A DNA stretch of 6,576 nt from SKNW01 sp050485865 (GTDB lineage Bacteria; Gemmatimonadota; Gemmatimonadetes; Longimicrobiales; Gaopeijiaceae): positions 1 to 6,576 of the forward strand of contig JBJHCE010000166.1 of the NCBI GenBank assembly GCA_050485865.1, read 5' to 3'. Shown piece by piece: positions 5,928 through 6,576 of the stretch. The position numbers and the translations under genes were made by a program. The notes under the pieces were generated by a model. It saw only the letters and a program-made list of their open reading frames with translations. It searched no databases and was not told the DNA's origin. Every line of letters starts with the position of its first letter. Positions within the stretch are counted from its first letter, which is position 1.

Positions 5928-5958
5928 GGAAGCTCCGGCTCGCTGTTGCGGAGGTTCC
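5928..5958. other. Stable inverted repeat in the leader of the creatininase-family gene
   Basis: GGAAGCTCCG (5928-5937) and CGGAGGTTCC (5949-5958) pair at nine of ten positions (one G-G mismatch) around an 11-nt loop. It lies after the small ORF and 49 nt before the creatininase start. No T run follows on either strand, so it could be a non-canonical terminator, an mRNA leader structure or a symmetric protein-binding site. Confidence 0.45.
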
Positions 5959-5996
5959 GAGGCGGTCAGATTCACCCCCTCCTCCCCCCCTTCGCA

Positions 5997-6002
5997 AAGG
6001 AG
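5997..6002 (+). promoter_or_regulatory. Ribosome binding site of the creatininase-family gene
   Basis: AAGGAG ends 5 nt before the ATG at 6008 and fixes this as the start. It is preceded by a 19-nt pyrimidine tract (5975-5993); CCTT (5989-5992) can pair with AAGG of the site across a 4-nt loop, a weak potential self-masking hairpin. Confidence 0.7.
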
Positions 6003-6007
6003 CCCTG

Positions 6008-6576
6008 ATGCCCGACCGTCCCCACCCCTGGGTCCTCGCCGAATCGACATGGAAGGAGGTTGCTTCGACCCGCTGGGAGGTCGCCCTCCTCCCCTGGGGG
6101 GCCACCGAGCCGCACAACACCCACCTTCCGTACGGGACCGACACCTACCAGACGGTGCGAATTGCGGAGCGGGCGGCCCGCCGCGCCTGGGAGGCGGGGG
6201 CTCGGGTAGCCGTCCTCCCGGCGATCCCCTTCGGCACCCAGACGGGGCAACTCGATCTCCCCTTCGCGCTGAACCTCAACCCGAGCACCCAGTTCCGGGT
6301 TCTCCGCGACCTGGCCCGGTCGCTTCACGGCCAGGGGGTCCGCAGGCTCCTCCTCCTGAACGGGCACGGAGGAAACGAGCTTCGGGGGCTCGTGCGCGAA
6401 CTCCAGGGCGAGCTGGACCTCCTTATCCTGCTCGTGGACTGGTACCGGCTCGTCGACCCCTCGGCGTACTTCGATGAGCCGGGGGACCACGCGGGAGAGA
6501 TGGAGACGAGCCTGATGCTGGCCATTCACCCCGAACTCGTGGACCCTCTCGAAGGGGCCGGCGACGGACGGGCCCT
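6008..6576 (+). CDS. Creatininase-family amidohydrolase, N-terminal part (3' end outside window)
   Basis: The frame starts at ATG 6008 and stays open to the window edge, giving 189 residues of a family usually about 240-265 long. Members are metal-dependent hydrolases acting on amide or cyclic-amide bonds (creatinine amidohydrolase, formamide deformylases of flavin/F420 synthesis, the MftE peptidase). Visible motifs are GATEPHNTHLPYGTD (31-45), with E34, H36 and D45 as expected metal ligands; LLNGHGGNE (117-124), with H120; and DHAGEMETSLML (160-171), with H161 and E164/E166 at the usual active-site acidic position. The second motif has GHGGN where true creatininase has a glutamate, as in many other family members, so creatinine is not the likely substrate. 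EPHN replaces the commoner EQHG; I recall similar EPHN/EAHN forms in Bacteroidota-like homologues. No signal peptide is seen, so it is probably cytoplasmic. Family assignment is firm; substrate is unknown. Confidence 0.95.
   Translation, partial: MPDRPHPWVLAESTWKEVASTRWEVALLPWGATEPHNTHLPYGTDTYQTVRIAERAARRAWEAGARVAVLPAIPFGTQTGQLDLPFALNLNPSTQFRVLRDLARSLHGQGVRRLLLLNGHGGNELRGLVRELQGELDLLILLVDWYRLVDPSAYFDEPGDHAGEMETSLMLAIHPELVDPLEGAGDGRA

Noticed and set aside
1..6576. CRISPR array, tRNA, rRNA, insertion sequence or phage signature
   Set aside because: I found no regularly spaced repeats, no tRNA-like T arm with acceptor stem, no rRNA motifs and no transposase or integrase motifs in either strand.

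Overview
This is a GC-rich chromosomal segment in which most codons end in G or C. It carries ordinary aerobic housekeeping genes plus small uncharacterised membrane or exported proteins. The combination of a full-length proton-translocating transhydrogenase, a CusA-type metal RND pump, a DUF6526-like protein and a creatininase-family enzyme would suit a high-GC Gram-negative such as Gemmatimonadota or a deep proteobacterial relative. That assignment is inference: no rRNA or marker gene is present. RND pumps of this type imply a double membrane.

Layout. (1) 1-945, plus strand: the last 314 residues of a CusA/CzcA-like RND pump, entering from the left edge. (2) 946-1031: a short convergent gap with a GC-rich hairpin. 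(3) 4640 down to 1032, minus strand: a tight three-gene unit, pntA (one-piece alpha subunit with soluble domain and membrane helices), pntB 4 nt later, and after 8 nt an unknown gene for a putative exported 196-residue protein. (4) 4641-4909: a non-coding stretch that should hold the pnt promoter and the end of the next gene. (5) 5347-4910, minus: a DUF6526-like two-helix membrane protein with a GTG start. (6) 5348-5531: a divergent intergenic region with a perfect 15-bp tandem duplication and one copy of a 15-mer found again on the other side of the DUF6526-like gene. (7) 5532-5783, plus: an 83-residue membrane protein, followed directly by a 29-codon ORF with coding-like base use. (8) 5874-6007: a leader with a stable inverted repeat and a good Shine-Dalgarno. 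(9) 6008 to the right edge: the first 189 residues of a creatininase-family amidohydrolase.

How the genes relate. PntA and PntB together form the membrane transhydrogenase that uses the proton gradient to make NADPH from NADH. The gene after pntB is placed for co-transcription, but its role is unknown. The RND pump and the creatininase belong to other units and have no evident link to pnt. I see no CRISPR array, tRNA, rRNA, insertion sequence, phage gene or defence system. I do not see a convincing new system; the items most worth a second look are the small genes and repeats in 4641-6007 and the exported protein attached to pntAB.
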